In this document: positions 6,692-14,274 of the stretch, piece after piece
Layout: each line of letters starts with the position of its first letter
How positions within the stretch are numbered: position 1 is the stretch's first letter
NCBI GenBank assembly: GCA_007117575.1
Contig: SKGH01000083.1
Coordinates: forward strand, 1-21,409
DNA from: Candidatus Kaiserbacteria bacterium
Lineage (GTDB): Bacteria > Patescibacteriota > Minisyncoccia > Phycocordibacterales > UBA918
Direction: 5' to 3'
DNA: 21,409 bases
Notes under the pieces: model-generated
Database searches by the model: none
What the model saw: only the letters and a program-made list of their open reading frames with translations
Told to the model about the DNA's origin: nothing
Translations under genes and position numbers: made by a program

Positions 6692-8143
6692 CTATTTTTT
6701 TTCATCAGAGTCTTCTTTTTCTTCTTTTTCTTCTATTTCTTCGGATTCTACCTGAAGAGCCTCCTCAGCCTCTTCAGGTGTGTCAATCTCATCTTCTTCA
6801 TCTGTGTCTTCAGTGCGGTCGCGGTCTTCAGTACGCTCATCTTCTTGAGGTAGTTCTTCCTTAAGAGTTGAGGCATCTTCGTTTTCTAATACATCTAAAT
6901 CTTTACCCAATTCGCTACTCTCAGGCGCTTCTATGGCTACCGTACCGTCTACTTCCGCTTCAGCTAATGCTTCACCTTTAGTAGACACGATATCTATTTT
7001 CCACCCCGTTAACTTAGCTGCCAGCCGTACGTTTTGACCACCTCTACCTATAGCCAAAGATTGTTGATCCGGCACAACTTCAACTACCGCGTAACCTCTG
7101 TTGTCATTTTTGTCATTAGTTGTTTCATCAGGCATTTGTTCAATGGATACAGATAGAGTTTGTGCGGGAGATAGAGAATCTTCTATGAAAGTGGCCGGAT
7201 CATCTGACCATTCTATTATGTCTATTTTTTCTCCGCCAAGTTCACTCATTACGGTAGACACTCTTACACCACGTTGGCCCACCAGTGCACCTACCGGGTC
7301 AATGTGTTCGTCTTTGGCAAACACTGCCACCTTAGAACGAGAACCGGCTTCTCTGGCGATAGCTTTTATCTCCACGGCACCACTTTGCAATTCAGGGGTC
7401 TCGACTTCAAAAAGCAAGGCAAGAAAATCAGGGTGAGCTCGTGAAAGTTTTAAAAACACACCTCTGTTTGTTTCATCTACTTCGAGTAAAATTGCCCTTA
7501 TTCTTTCTCCCGGTTTAAAACGTTCACCCGGTATTTGCTCATCATAGGGCATTATGCCCGTCACTCTTCCCAGATCAATGTATAAATTACCACGTTCAAA
7601 GCGTTGAACGTGTCCCATTATTATTTCACCTTGTTTTTGCCCAAACTCAGATAGAGCTGATTCTTTTTCCGCCTCTCTTATTTTTTGTATGATGACTTGT
7701 TTAGCGGTTTGGGCGGCAATGCGACCAAAATCATCTTTGTTTTCAAGGGTAAAGATCAGTTCTTCACCAGGCTGTACATCTTTTTTGATCATGCGAGCGG
7801 TGTCTATCATAATGTGTTTTTCAGGATCAAAACGAACACGCTCATCTGTGTCAGACGTTAGTTCTGAATCTGTTTGGTTGGCAGGCTGGTCAATTTCATT
7901 TATTTCATCTTCGTTTTCCGGTAGTACCATACTTTCTTCTACCACTAACTTTATTTGGTTAAATGAGGTGGTTCCGGTATTCATGTCAAAAGTCGCCCGA
8001 ATTATCTGACCCCTTTTACCGTATTCTTTTTTATAGGCAGTGGCAAGCGCTTGCTCAATGGCGTCTATCATTCTTTCTCTTGGTATACCTCTTTCTTCTT
8101 CCATTTCACTCAAAACTGAGTTGATTATCTTAAGATCAAACAT
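6692..8143 (-). CDS. nusA: transcription termination/antitermination factor NusA
   Basis: NusA binds RNA polymerase and nascent RNA and modulates pausing, termination and antitermination. Domains in order: N-terminal RNA polymerase-binding domain (1-160) interrupted by an acidic insert at about 75-108; S1 domain (about 170-235, GHVQRFERGNLYIDLGRVTG); KH1 with DPVGALVGQRGVRV (282-295); KH2 with SLAIGRGGQNVRLA (362-375). After residue 400 there is a strongly acidic, repetitive tail to 483 (many Glu and Asp, ending EEKEEKEDSDEKK) in place of the AR repeats of E. coli NusA. The tail DNA includes a 9-bp inverted repeat (6750-6758 and 6771-6779). A promoter and hairpin upstream suggest attenuation. 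The often-linked rimP and infB are not adjacent. Confidence 0.97.
   Translation of the reverse strand: MFDLKIINSVLSEMEEERGIPRERMIDAIEQALATAYKKEYGKRGQIIRATFDMNTGTTSFNQIKLVVEESMVLPENEDEINEIDQPANQTDSELTSDTDERVRFDPEKHIMIDTARMIKKDVQPGEELIFTLENKDDFGRIAAQTAKQVIIQKIREAEKESALSEFGQKQGEIIMGHVQRFERGNLYIDLGRVTGIMPYDEQIPGERFKPGERIRAILLEVDETNRGVFLKLSRAHPDFLALLFEVETPELQSGAVEIKAIAREAGSRSKVAVFAKDEHIDPVGALVGQRGVRVSTVMSELGGEKIDIIEWSDDPATFIEDSLSPAQTLSVSIEQMPDETTNDKNDNRGYAVVEVVPDQQSLAIGRGGQNVRLAAKLTGWKIDIVSTKGEALAEAEVDGTVAIEAPESSELGKDLDVLENEDASTLKEELPQEDERTEDRDRTEDTDEEDEIDTPEEAEEALQVESEEIEEKEEKEDSDEKK
6750..6779 (-). repeat. inverted repeat inside the nusA tail
   Basis: ACCTGAAGA (6750-6758) and TCTTCAGGT (6771-6779) are exact inverted copies separated by 12 bases. 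They lie in the region coding for the acidic tail (DTPEEAEEALQV), so the pairing may only reflect repeated Glu/Ala codons. Confidence 0.4.
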
Positions 8144-8209
8144 GTTTATTAATTATTTTTTTTAATCATCTTTAACTAATTGTCATTAGTCTCACAAAAC
8201 AAAATTTCT

Positions 8210-8238
8210 AAAAAATTAGCGCGGACAAATGTCCGCGC
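8210..8238 (-). terminator. terminator/attenuator hairpin in the nusA leader
   Basis: GCGCGGAC (8219-8226) and GTCCGCGC (8231-8238) are a perfect 8-bp GC-rich stem with a 4-base loop. On the minus strand it is followed by TAATTTTTT, giving a typical intrinsic terminator. It sits 67 bases before the nusA ATG and just downstream of a minus-strand promoter (8257-8285). It would therefore end nusA transcripts early unless read through. It could instead insulate nusA from transcripts arising in the repeat elements. Confidence 0.75.
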
Positions 8239-8256
8239 GAATCAGTCGATAATTAA

Positions 8257-8285
8257 ATAGTACATGTTTAATGATAAAAAGTCAA
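8257..8285 (-). promoter_or_regulatory. candidate nusA promoter
   Basis: On the minus strand TTGACT (8280-8285), exactly 17 bases, then TACTAT (8257-8262) form a good sigma-70-like promoter (5/6 and 4/6 matches). Transcription would start near 8250 and run at once into the hairpin at 8219-8238, about 107 bases before the nusA start codon. Confidence 0.6.
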
Positions 8286-8324
8286 AGCAGGTGACAGGGG
8301 GTCAGTTGCGGGGACGTAACTTTA

Positions 8325-8478
8325 GAAACTGTTTGAAGTCTCACCACAAAGCGTACTTCGTTATGGTCGCTCTGCTTTCTAAGAATAAGTCTTACAAACA
8401 ACATATATTGAAACCGGTTTAAGATCGTTTCGGGTTTCCGTGGCTACTCCGGACCTCGATGAGACTTCAAACAGTTTC
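8325..8478. mobile_element. MITE-like element 1, 154 bp with 19-bp terminal inverted repeats
   Basis: GAAACTGTTTGAAGTCTCA (8325-8343) is repeated exactly in inverse at 8460-8478. The unit is flanked on both sides by TTA (8322-8324 and 8479-8481), which could be a 3-bp target duplication. It is too short to code for a transposase. The right-hand arm plus adjoining sequence (33 bases, one mismatch) recurs in reverse orientation at 21370-21402, so the element is repeated in the genome. Its interior includes the palindrome AAACCGGTTT (8411-8420). Confidence 0.6.
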
Positions 8479-8490
8479 TTAGATGTTTAA

Positions 8491-8681
8491 GAGCCCATCC
8501 ACTAACCCTCCGAGCTCCTAAGATTGCCAAAATTCGTGACAAAAAATTGATAGAATTTTGAGCCATATCGAGATACGGTGAGAAATTATAGCGTTTTTTT
8601 GACCGAATTTTGGCAAGTGACGAGCCGGAACAAAGCAAACGAACTTATCTTATTTTTTGTGTAGGGTTAGTGGATGGGCTC
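8491..8681. mobile_element. MITE-like element 2, 191 bp with 19-bp terminal inverted repeats
   Basis: GAGCCCATCCACTAACCCT (8491-8509) is repeated exactly in inverse at 8663-8681. TAA flanks both ends (8488-8490 and 8682-8684), again compatible with a 3-bp target duplication. A second exact inverted repeat lies inside: TTGCCAAAATTCG (8524-8536) and its complement (8604-8616), so the unit can fold into a long two-part hairpin. The sequence differs from element 1, 12 bases away. No second copy is in this window. Confidence 0.5.
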
Positions 8682-8766
8682 TAAGGTAAATATGTTAAAT
8701 TTTTAGTTATCAATAGTTTTAAACACGCTCTCTAAAACCCTACTCGTTTCGGTTAGGTATATACGT

Positions 8767-8772
8767 TATAAT
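8767..8772 (+). promoter_or_regulatory. candidate -10 box of the pil operon
   Basis: TATAAT, a perfect -10 hexamer, lies 48 bases before the pilB ATG and outside the repeat elements. I see no good -35 hexamer (the region at the right distance reads TCGTTT). It is the best promoter candidate for the five-gene pilus cluster. Confidence 0.45.
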
Positions 8773-8820
8773 TACACAGATGATGATCCGAGGTATTTAC
8801 TAAAAGCCCTTTCAATTTTT

Positions 8821-10578
8821 ATGCATATACAAGATGATCAATTAAAACGTTTTGTGGTCGATTCAAATTTGGTGACCAAAAAAGATCTGTCTGAAGCCAC
8901 TAAAAAAGCCAAGGAGTCAGAAACTTCATTAGCTGATTGTTTAGTTAATGGCGGGTATATGACCGAAGATGATTTGAGGCGTGTTGAATCATATTTGCTA
9001 GGAGTGCCATTTGTTTCACTAAAAGGAAGTAAAATAGATTTTGATATATTATCACTGATTCCAGAGCCGGTTGCTCGTAATCACAACATCATAGCTTTCA
9101 AGAAAAATGATTCTTCTTTAGAGGTGGCCATGCTTGACGTGGCCGACTTGCCGGCTATTGATTTTGTAAAGAAAAAAGTTGGGCTGAAGATTCTACCCAG
9201 GTTGACTGATTCAGAGTCCATGATAGACGCCTTGCGTCAGTATCAAAAGACACTCAAAGACGAGTTCGGTGAGTTAATTATAAAAGAAAGTTCAGTTTTA
9301 AAAACTATATCTGAAGATCCGGAAGATGGTATGTCGGAAGAGGAGTTAAAAAAGATGGCAGAGGATCTGCCGGTGGTTCGTATTGTCGATACTTTATTAA
9401 GGCATGCCATAATACAAGGAGCTTCAGACATACATATTGAGCCGATGGAAGGAGGTGTATTGGTGCGCTATCGTATTGATGGTGTTTTGCATGACGCCAT
9501 GACTTTGCCGAGACACGCCGGTCCAACAATTGTGGCACGTATAAAAGTACTCTCCAGTCTCAAGTTGGATGAAAAGAGATTACCTCAAGACGGTCGTTTC
9601 AAAATGGAAATGGATGGACAGAAGGTTTCGTTTCGAGTTTCAGTTTTGCCTGTTTTTTATGGTGAAAAGGTGGTGATGAGGTTATTGAGAGAAAACAGAT
9701 CCGGCTTTACTTTAGAAGGTATAGGTTTTCATGGTACATCCTTAGAGCGCTTGCAAAAGGCAATGAAACAAACCACCGGTATAATACTAGTCACAGGTCC
9801 TACCGGATCGGGTAAGACCACTTCTTTGTATACGGTACTTGATCTTCTTAATACACCGGAGGTGAACATATCTACTATCGAAGACCCGGTTGAATATCAA
9901 ATGCCTCGCATAAATCAAACTCAAGTTCGTGCTGATATAGGTTTCACTTTTGCCAGCGGTCTACGTTCTTTAATGCGTCAGGATCCGGATATTATTATGG
10001 TTGGTGAGATACGTGACCAAGAGACTGCCAGTTTAGCTATAAATGCTGCTTTGACCGGGCATTTAGTTTTGGCGACCGTACATACTAATTCTGCCGCTGC
10101 CACTGTAGCTCGTCTGGTGGATATGGGTATCGAATCTTTTTTACTGGTTTCTACCTTGCGGGTGGCGGTTGGGCAACGATTGGTTCGTAAGTTGGTGCAA
10201 GATAGGCGAGAGGCATACACACTTTCATCTCATGAGAGAGACGAATTGGCTGAGCTGGCCGACCTTGATATGGTACTCAATACTTTAAAAGAAGAAGAGA
10301 TCATTGATAAAAGAACTACTTGGAACAGTTTAAATTTTTATAGACCACAATCTACTTTAGGACCGGGCGAAGAAGCGTATAAGGGCCGTGTAGGTATACA
10401 TGAAATACTGCCGGTCAGCGACACAATTAAAGACATAGTCATGCGAGGTGGAACAGCGGATGACATTGATAAACAAGCGCGTAAAGAAGGTATGTTAACC
10501 ATGCTAGAAGACGGAATTTACAAAGCCGCCTGTGGCATAACCAGCATAGAGGAAGTTTTGAGGGTTATAAATGAGTAG
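8821..10578 (+). CDS. pilB: type IV pilus assembly ATPase PilB (GspE family)
   Basis: PilB is the cytoplasmic hexameric ATPase that drives pilus extension. The 585 residues show an N-terminal MshEN/T2SSE-N domain (about 1-150), then the N2 domain with GASDIHIEP (200-208), Walker A GPTGSGKT (326-333), an Asp-box region (STIEDPVEY) and Walker B IIMVGEIRD (391-399) with the catalytic Glu at 396. A His-box region follows (LVLATVHTN). The YKGRVGIHE stretch (520-528) matches the family end, but the paired CxxC cysteines that bind zinc in many PilB/GspE proteins are missing just before it. It is the first gene of a cluster with pilC 9 bases downstream. The ATG at 8821 follows CAATTTTT with no Shine-Dalgarno sequence. 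Confidence 0.96.
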   Translation: MHIQDDQLKRFVVDSNLVTKKDLSEATKKAKESETSLADCLVNGGYMTEDDLRRVESYLLGVPFVSLKGSKIDFDILSLIPEPVARNHNIIAFKKNDSSLEVAMLDVADLPAIDFVKKKVGLKILPRLTDSESMIDALRQYQKTLKDEFGELIIKESSVLKTISEDPEDGMSEEELKKMAEDLPVVRIVDTLLRHAIIQGASDIHIEPMEGGVLVRYRIDGVLHDAMTLPRHAGPTIVARIKVLSSLKLDEKRLPQDGRFKMEMDGQKVSFRVSVLPVFYGEKVVMRLLRENRSGFTLEGIGFHGTSLERLQKAMKQTTGIILVTGPTGSGKTTSLYTVLDLLNTPEVNISTIEDPVEYQMPRINQTQVRADIGFTFASGLRSLMRQDPDIIMVGEIRDQETASLAINAALTGHLVLATVHTNSAAATVARLVDMGIESFLLVSTLRVAVGQRLVRKLVQDRREAYTLSSHERDELAELADLDMVLNTLKEEEIIDKRTTWNSLNFYRPQSTLGPGEEAYKGRVGIHEILPVSDTIKDIVMRGGTADDIDKQARKEGMLTMLEDGIYKAACGITSIEEVLRVINE

Positions 10579-10587
10579 ATAATCAAT

Positions 10588-11814
10588 ATGGCTACTTTCA
10601 CTTATGTAGGAGAAACCAAGCAAGGAAAAAAAATAACCAAGACAGTAGAGGTGAATGATCGTTTTGAGGTCTATGATATAGCTCGTCAAGAAGGTAATAC
10701 GGTTATTTCCGTAACTGAGTCAAGTCAGTATTCTTGGTCAAATATTTTAAATACAAAACGCATTGAAGCTCTTATAAGTCGCGTTAAAGAGGATGAGTTG
10801 GTAATGGTTACCAGAAACCTTGGCTCCATGTTAGCTGCCGGTTTGGCCTTGTCAAGGGCATTGTCAGTAATAGAAAGACAGACAAAGAACCCGCGTTTAA
10901 AAATAGTTGTTAATGACGTACGAGAGCGTGTAAATAAAGGGTCCACTTTCCATGATGCGTTGTCCGCTCACCCTAAAGAATTTAATGATCTATACATAGC
11001 CATGGTTACCGCTGGAGAAGAGAGCGGTAATTTATCGGTTACTCTGCAGACCTTGAGTAAACAGATGCAACAGACATCCGCATTGAAAAAAAAGATAAAG
11101 GGGGCAATGATCTATCCATCAATTGTTATCGCGATTCTTATAGGTATCGGTTATCTCATGATGATATTTGTTATGCCTGCCATAACTGACACTTTTAGGG
11201 AGATGGATATGGATCTACCGGCAACAACACAACTGCTCATGAATATCAGCGATTTTATGGTCACTTATACTCTTCTAAGTGTTGCCGGTTTGGTAGGTTT
11301 TGTAGCATTAGTGATTTTTTTCTTACGTACTTATATTGGAAAGCGGTTTAGTTCTTATGTAATTCCTCGTTTACCAATGATCGGCTTGCTGGCTAAGGAG
11401 GTGAATGCAGCTCGTAGCGCCAGAACATTGTCTTCATTACTATCTTCCGGGGTTGATGTGATACGGGCTATATTGATAACTAGAGATGTGGTACAGAACC
11501 TTTATTATAAAGACATACTTAGTGAAGTGGCTAAGCGAGTGGAAAAGGGTACCCCACTTTCTGAAGTATTTATTGAGCGTGATGATTTGTATCCGGTTTT
11601 AGTAGGTGAGATGATTTTAGTAGGTGAGGAGACGGGTAATATATCAAACATGTTAAAAGAATTAGCGGAGTTTTATGAAGAAGAGGTTTCTCAGAAAACA
11701 AAAGATTTGTCGACAATCATAGAACCGATTCTTATGGTGGTGATTGGAGGTACTGTGGGTTTCTTTGCTATAGCTATGTTAAGTCCCATTTACTCTATTA
11801 CGGAAGGTATTTAG
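10588..11814 (+). CDS. pilC: type IV pilus inner-membrane platform protein PilC (GspF family)
   Basis: PilC is the inner-membrane platform on which PilB acts to build the pilus. At 408 residues it has the family length, with two T2SSF repeats (about 65-195 and 268-395). Each carries the expected short motif, GEESGNL (143-149) and GEETGNI (346-352). Three transmembrane segments are visible at about 176-198, 228-248 and 378-400. The gene begins 9 bases after pilB and is followed by prepilin genes. Its coding sequence contains a full Shine-Dalgarno-like TAAGGAGGTGA at 11394-11404 followed by an out-of-frame ATG, although no true start in this window has such a site. Confidence 0.96.
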   Translation: MATFTYVGETKQGKKITKTVEVNDRFEVYDIARQEGNTVISVTESSQYSWSNILNTKRIEALISRVKEDELVMVTRNLGSMLAAGLALSRALSVIERQTKNPRLKIVVNDVRERVNKGSTFHDALSAHPKEFNDLYIAMVTAGEESGNLSVTLQTLSKQMQQTSALKKKIKGAMIYPSIVIAILIGIGYLMMIFVMPAITDTFREMDMDLPATTQLLMNISDFMVTYTLLSVAGLVGFVALVIFFLRTYIGKRFSSYVIPRLPMIGLLAKEVNAARSARTLSSLLSSGVDVIRAILITRDVVQNLYYKDILSEVAKRVEKGTPLSEVFIERDDLYPVLVGEMILVGEETGNISNMLKELAEFYEEEVSQKTKDLSTIIEPILMVVIGGTVGFFAIAMLSPIYSITEGI

Positions 11815-11820
11815 CCCCAC

Positions 11821-11835
11821 ACTTCATTATGAAGT
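11821..11835. repeat. short hairpin between pilC and the large prepilin gene
   Basis: ACTTCA, TTA, TGAAGT form a perfect 6-bp inverted repeat 6 bases after the pilC stop. It has no clear U-tract, so it is unlikely to terminate fully; it could affect mRNA processing or ratio within the operon. Confidence 0.3.
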
Positions 11836-11857
11836 AAAAGTCAACATAAAAAGACTA

Positions 11858-13618
11858 ATGTTTAAAACAAGTGAACAAAAGAAAATATCTAGCCAAAATG
11901 GTTTGTCACTAGTCGAGCTTGTTATTACTTCGGCTGTTGTTACGCTTATATTTGTGAGTGTGGTAACCGCTACCCAAGCAATTGTGAATATCATCTCTGA
12001 GTCTAAAGCCAGGGCCGGTGCCATTTCTTTGGCGGTTAATCGTATGGAAACATTGCGGTCTTTTCCTTATAACGAACTGGGTACTATTGGAGGGGTGCCA
12101 TCCGGCCCCATACCTCAAAACAGTACCACCACTCTAAATGGGGTGGTTTATAGTGAGCGCGTATTGGTAACTTATTTTGATGATCCGGCGGATGGTTTGG
12201 GTGTGGATGATGTAAATAATATAACCACCGACTATAAAAAAATAAAAGTAGAATATACATGGCATACTCGTAATGGTTCTAAGAGTTATTATTTAACATC
12301 AAATGTAGTACCTCGTGGCATTGAGTCCACGGAAGGTGGTGGCACTTTAAGGGTTAATGTGTTTAACGCAGAGATACAACCTTTGTCTGGTGTGGAGGTA
12401 CGTTTTGTTAACAATACCACAGACCCACCCATTGATACTGTACGTATTACCGGAGAGCAGGGTATAGCGCTATTATCTGGCGCGCCAGAAGCAGGTAATT
12501 ATGGTATAGACGTTAGTATGGTTGGATATACTACTGACGGAACTATCTTTCCAAGTGTTGACAATCCTAACCCTAATACTCCACCGGTCACTGTCTTGGA
12601 AAGCTTGACCTCGACCATGAATTTTCAGATCGATCTATTAAGTGGTTTAAATTTGATCATAGAAGATGAGTCCACAACCAATACTGTTATTGAGAACTTT
12701 GCCAATCTGGATAGAGTCGCAACTTCTACTGATCTTGAATACACTACTGATTCTTTTATTTTATCAGGAGGAGTGGGAAACTTCGCAAGTTCCGGTCAGA
12801 TGCTGACCGAGCCAATAGAAACCGTTGGTGCTATCAGTCGCTCTTTGTTGGTGGTCAATGCATCTACAACTCCCCAAACCACAATTCGTACCAGGATTTA
12901 TCACTATGATTCAGGTACTTACACTCTCATTCCGGATTCTGTTATAGCAATGAATGGCGAGGGAATAACAGATATAGCAGTTGATATTTCAAATCTAAAC
13001 CCTACTGATTATGAGCTTATAGCTTTTATGTTTGTATTGGAAACCACTGACGATGGCCAGACTCCGGAACTTGAAGGGTGGCAGTTGAGCTATGATACAG
13101 ATAATCAGCCCCAAACAGGTTTGGATATTAGCATCGTTGGTTCAAAGACTGTTGGTGTAAGTGATGGGGGTGAACCAATAAGGCTATTTAATGAGGAACA
13201 TACTACTGATGTCGATGGTAGAATTGAGTTGGAAGATATGGTCTGGGACGTGTATTCTTTGTCTATAGTCAATGCCGGATATAGATTTTTAGAAATATGT
13301 CCTAATAACCCCGTTCAAGTATTACCCGGGCAACATATTGACGTCAGAGCGGTTGTTGCCGAGAAAACTATGCCCGGAATAAGGTTTTATGTAACTGACG
13401 GTTTAGGTAATCCTGTTGCCTATGCGCGCATAGACCTAACCGGACCGGGAGTTTCAGAAACCGTTTACACATCTGCTTGCGGTCAAGGTTTCATAGGAGA
13501 TATTCCTTCTGCTGACTATGATATTGTGGTGAATAGAGTAGGTTTTGAAGAGATGGTCGTCAGCGATGTTTCAGTTGGTTTGGATTCTGAGTTGAGCATC
13601 GTTCTTACGTCCTCTTAA
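11858..13618 (+). CDS. large type IV prepilin with carboxypeptidase-regulatory-like domains
   Basis: The N-terminus is a class III prepilin signal: a short charged leader ending QNG (13-15), then LSLVE with Glu20 at mature position +5, then a hydrophobic helix (to about 44). Prepilin peptidase should cut after Gly15. The mature protein is very large for a pilin, about 570 residues. Beyond the pilin stalk (about 45-155) are beta-rich modules. Residues about 162-262 (LRVNVFNAEIQPLSGVEV), 420-505 and 506-585 (IRFYVTDGLGNPVAYARIDL) resemble carboxypeptidase-regulatory/CnaB-like folds, where a GxPVxxAxV-type strand is followed by a TDxxGxxxL-type turn. The region 265-415 is also beta-like but unassigned. 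Only two cysteines are seen after the leader (481 and 541). The position within the pil operon suggests an exposed adhesive tip or minor pilin. The domain calls are by motif only. Confidence 0.8.
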   Translation: MFKTSEQKKISSQNGLSLVELVITSAVVTLIFVSVVTATQAIVNIISESKARAGAISLAVNRMETLRSFPYNELGTIGGVPSGPIPQNSTTTLNGVVYSERVLVTYFDDPADGLGVDDVNNITTDYKKIKVEYTWHTRNGSKSYYLTSNVVPRGIESTEGGGTLRVNVFNAEIQPLSGVEVRFVNNTTDPPIDTVRITGEQGIALLSGAPEAGNYGIDVSMVGYTTDGTIFPSVDNPNPNTPPVTVLESLTSTMNFQIDLLSGLNLIIEDESTTNTVIENFANLDRVATSTDLEYTTDSFILSGGVGNFASSGQMLTEPIETVGAISRSLLVVNASTTPQTTIRTRIYHYDSGTYTLIPDSVIAMNGEGITDIAVDISNLNPTDYELIAFMFVLETTDDGQTPELEGWQLSYDTDNQPQTGLDISIVGSKTVGVSDGGEPIRLFNEEHTTDVDGRIELEDMVWDVYSLSIVNAGYRFLEICPNNPVQVLPGQHIDVRAVVAEKTMPGIRFYVTDGLGNPVAYARIDLTGPGVSETVYTSACGQGFIGDIPSADYDIVVNRVGFEEMVVSDVSVGLDSELSIVLTSS

Positions 13619-13632
13619 AATAAATAGAGCTC

Positions 13633-14274
13633 ATGTTTATATCTAGCCTATTAAATAAAAAAAAGCATATCTATAAACAAAATTCAGGCATGACCTTAGT
13701 AGAAGCAATCATAGCCGTGGTTATTTTTTCTGTTCTGTCATTGGTAATAATGCAAGGATCGCATTCATTTTTTCGTTTTAATGAGTACGCTATATCGCAG
13801 TCATATCAAGTCGATTTTGCTCGTAGGGGAATGGATGTCTTGATAAAAGACATGAGAGAAATGACTTTTGCGGAAAATGGCGCTTACCCACTGACAGACA
13901 TGCAACCTTTCGGTATTGGTTTTTATCATGACGCTACCGGCGATGGTTTGGTAGATTACGTAGAATATGCTTTGGTTGGGACAACTACTTTGATCAAGAA
14001 CATTCATGAATTTCAGGGAGGTTTATCGGGTTATGATTTTGATAACCCTGATCACGTTTTGATCCTGTCCGAATATGTACAAAACCAACTGGAAAGCAGG
14101 CCCATCTTCACTTATTATGACGGTTTGGGTGAGCCATTAACAGACTTAGCTGATATAACGGAGGTAAGAACAGTCAGAGTTTCTTTAGTGGTAAACGTGA
14201 GACCGGAACGCAATCCGGGAGAATTTGAATTGTTAGGCACTGCTACCTTGCGTAACTTACAAGAAAACATATGA
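13633..14274 (+). CDS. minor prepilin, PilW/PulJ-like
   Basis: The N-terminus carries a prepilin peptidase site, NSG (17-19) followed by MTLVE, with Glu24 at mature position +5, and a hydrophobic helix to about residue 42 (AIIAVVIFSVLSLVIM). The rest is a soluble domain of about 165 residues. The length (213) and the pattern (early RRGMDVLIKDMREMT, a helix with paired charges, then a beta-rich region) resemble PilW/PulJ minor pilins that help start pilus assembly. It lies 14 bases after the large prepilin and its stop overlaps the next start (ATGA). The leader before the cut site is 19 residues; the alternative start inside the leader is not supported by any Shine-Dalgarno sequence. Confidence 0.8.
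   Translation: MFISSLLNKKKHIYKQNSGMTLVEAIIAVVIFSVLSLVIMQGSHSFFRFNEYAISQSYQVDFARRGMDVLIKDMREMTFAENGAYPLTDMQPFGIGFYHDATGDGLVDYVEYALVGTTTLIKNIHEFQGGLSGYDFDNPDHVLILSEYVQNQLESRPIFTYYDGLGEPLTDLADITEVRTVRVSLVVNVRPERNPGEFELLGTATLRNLQENI

Larger units (their letters stand above)
8144..8820. other. 677-base non-coding region between divergent nusA and pilB
   Basis: This is the largest gene-free stretch. From left to right it holds the nusA leader with a terminator-like hairpin (8210-8238), a minus-strand promoter (8257-8285), a GC-rich patch (about 8290-8316), an inverted-repeat element of 154 bp (8325-8478), a second one of 191 bp (8491-8681), and the pilB promoter region (about 8740-8820). A 64-codon minus-strand frame (8444-8638) spans parts of both elements and is probably not a gene. 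Confidence 0.6.

Noticed and set aside
8300..8480. tRNA or tmRNA in the nusA-pilB gap
   Set aside because: No cloverleaf with T-loop GTTCGA-type sequence or CCA end could be traced; the structure is explained by terminal inverted repeats.
8444..8638. 64-codon minus-strand frame across the two repeat elements
   Set aside because: It spans the ends of both inverted-repeat elements, has no recognisable family and probably arises from repeat sequence. A short real peptide is not excluded.
8325..8681. CRISPR array
   Set aside because: There are no regularly spaced direct repeats; the repeats are inverted and paired, and no cas gene is present.
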